Assembly: GCA_020692325.1 (NCBI GenBank)
Contig: JAIMKR010000004.1
Location: 108,401 to 172,400 of the forward strand
Reading direction: 5' to 3'
DNA from: Desulfocurvus sp.
GTDB lineage: Bacteria; Desulfobacterota; Desulfovibrionia; Desulfovibrionales; Desulfovibrionaceae
Length of the DNA stretch: 64,000 nucleotides
Numbering within the stretch: the stretch's first letter is position 1; each line of letters opens with the position of its first letter. The notes under the pieces are model-generated. The model was not told where the DNA came from and made no database searches. It saw only the letters and a program-made list of their open reading frames with translations. Shown one piece after another: positions 63,586 through 64,000 of the stretch. The position numbers and the translations under genes were made by a program.

Positions 63586-64000
63586 TCCTCCGGCTCCAGC
63601 AGGTCGTGTTTGAGCGCCCAAAGAATATGATACGCGGCCGCGTCGGCGTCGAGCCCCGGACAGAGTTCGCGGAAGCGCTCGGCCAATCGGCCGGCGGTTT
63701 CGCCCTTGCGCGCCAGAAACGGCAGCTTGCGCACGTCATCGGCCTGGATGAAGCCGTCCAGACCGGCGTAGACGATGGGGTGCTCACGGCCGGAGAGCAT
63801 GGCCGCCCCCGCCCGGCCGGGCCGCAGGCGTTCGTCCGGGGCCAGCGCGCGCGCCGGGTACGACGCGAACACGCGCGAATACGGCAGGTGCAGCGGATGC
63901 GCCACGCGGCGCAGGGTCGCTATGTCCGGCGCGGGCAGGCTCCACAGCTCGTCCCACAGGGAAAGATGCCGTTCGATGATGTCCGGCCAAAGATATTGGC
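63582..64000 (-). CDS. C-terminal part of an unidentified protein (cut by window edge)
   Basis: The frame is open to the right edge, so only the last 139 residues are visible (from YLWPDIIERHLSLWDELW to LLEPEE). A GTG at 63905 could be a start, but coding sequence continues upstream without a stop, so I read it as incomplete. The end (DADAAAYHILWALKHDLLEP) is a helical, PqqD- or winged-helix-like region; LPYSRVFASYPARAL precedes it. No catalytic motif is visible. Overlaps the GT4 gene start by four bases, so the pair probably acts in the same pathway. Confidence 0.6.
   Translation of the reverse strand, partial: QYLWPDIIERHLSLWDELWSLPAPDIATLRRVAHPLHLPYSRVFASYPARALAPDERLRPGRAGAAMLSGREHPIVYAGLDGFIQADDVRKLPFLARKGETAGRLAERFRELCPGLDADAAAYHILWALKHDLLEPEE

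Overview
The window is a 64 kb stretch of high-GC chromosome (about two thirds G+C by eye). Gene content points to a motile, Gram-negative, sulfate-reducer-like deltaproteobacterium, most likely of the Desulfovibrio group. The pointers are an MSHA-type pilus locus, CheV, a sigma-54 regulator, MobB carrying an Fe-S motif, an NDP-forming acyl-CoA ligase/acetyltransferase, alanine dehydrogenase and htpG preceded by a MerR-type gene. The assignment is inferred from content and order only. No rRNA, tRNA, CRISPR array or intact transposase was seen.

Layout. 0.7-3.4 kb: aldehyde dehydrogenase with a small redox-disulfide-like protein, then cheV on the other strand. 3.6-16.0 kb: a type IV pilus machine in MSHA order (PilM/PilN fusion, PilO-like, PilP-like, secretin, ExeA/MshM-type ATPase, MshE/PilB with a c-di-GMP-binding N-terminus, platform protein). 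A pilin gene behind a sigma-54 promoter and two PilT-type retraction ATPases follow. 16.1-31.4 kb: an unknown 80-residue protein, a universal stress protein, acs, two FlxA-like paralogues, the Pat-type ligase/acetyltransferase, a coiled-coil protein, an HDOD/EAL protein divergent from a PAS-GGDEF protein, a GH17-type membrane protein and a class II photolyase. 32.1-42.0 kb (minus strand): a helicase fused to a DEDD exonuclease-like domain (MrfA plus MrfB), an AT-richer lipoprotein, and the aspC-pgi-histidine kinase-sigma54 regulator cluster.

42.5-45.1 kb is a small RHS polymorphic-toxin locus. It has one RHS core gene, two further displaced RHS tips and two small membrane proteins, each with split CxxC pairs, in the position expected for immunity genes. 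After topA, an AT-rich two-gene cassette (methyltransferase-like protein plus DUF1848 radical-SAM-like protein, 47.9-49.8 kb) looks horizontally acquired. Then come lrp-ald, a MerR-type regulator, htpG, a diadenylate-cyclase-fold protein with a changed RHR motif, mobB-FeS, panB, a Gate-domain membrane protein, a large acyl-CoA dehydrogenase and a glycosyltransferase. An incomplete gene runs off the right end.

Five intergenic regions (0.3, 31.4-32.1, 42.1-42.4, 54.5-55.0 and 59.6-60.2 kb) carry related GC-rich palindromic repeat modules. In one family the stems differ between copies but stay paired, which suggests selection for hairpin structure. The pilus locus, MshE, the GGDEF/HDOD pair and the sigma-54 pilin promoter together suggest c-di-GMP-controlled surface attachment. 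The RHS tips, the DUF1848 cassette and the hairpin mosaics are the least explained parts.
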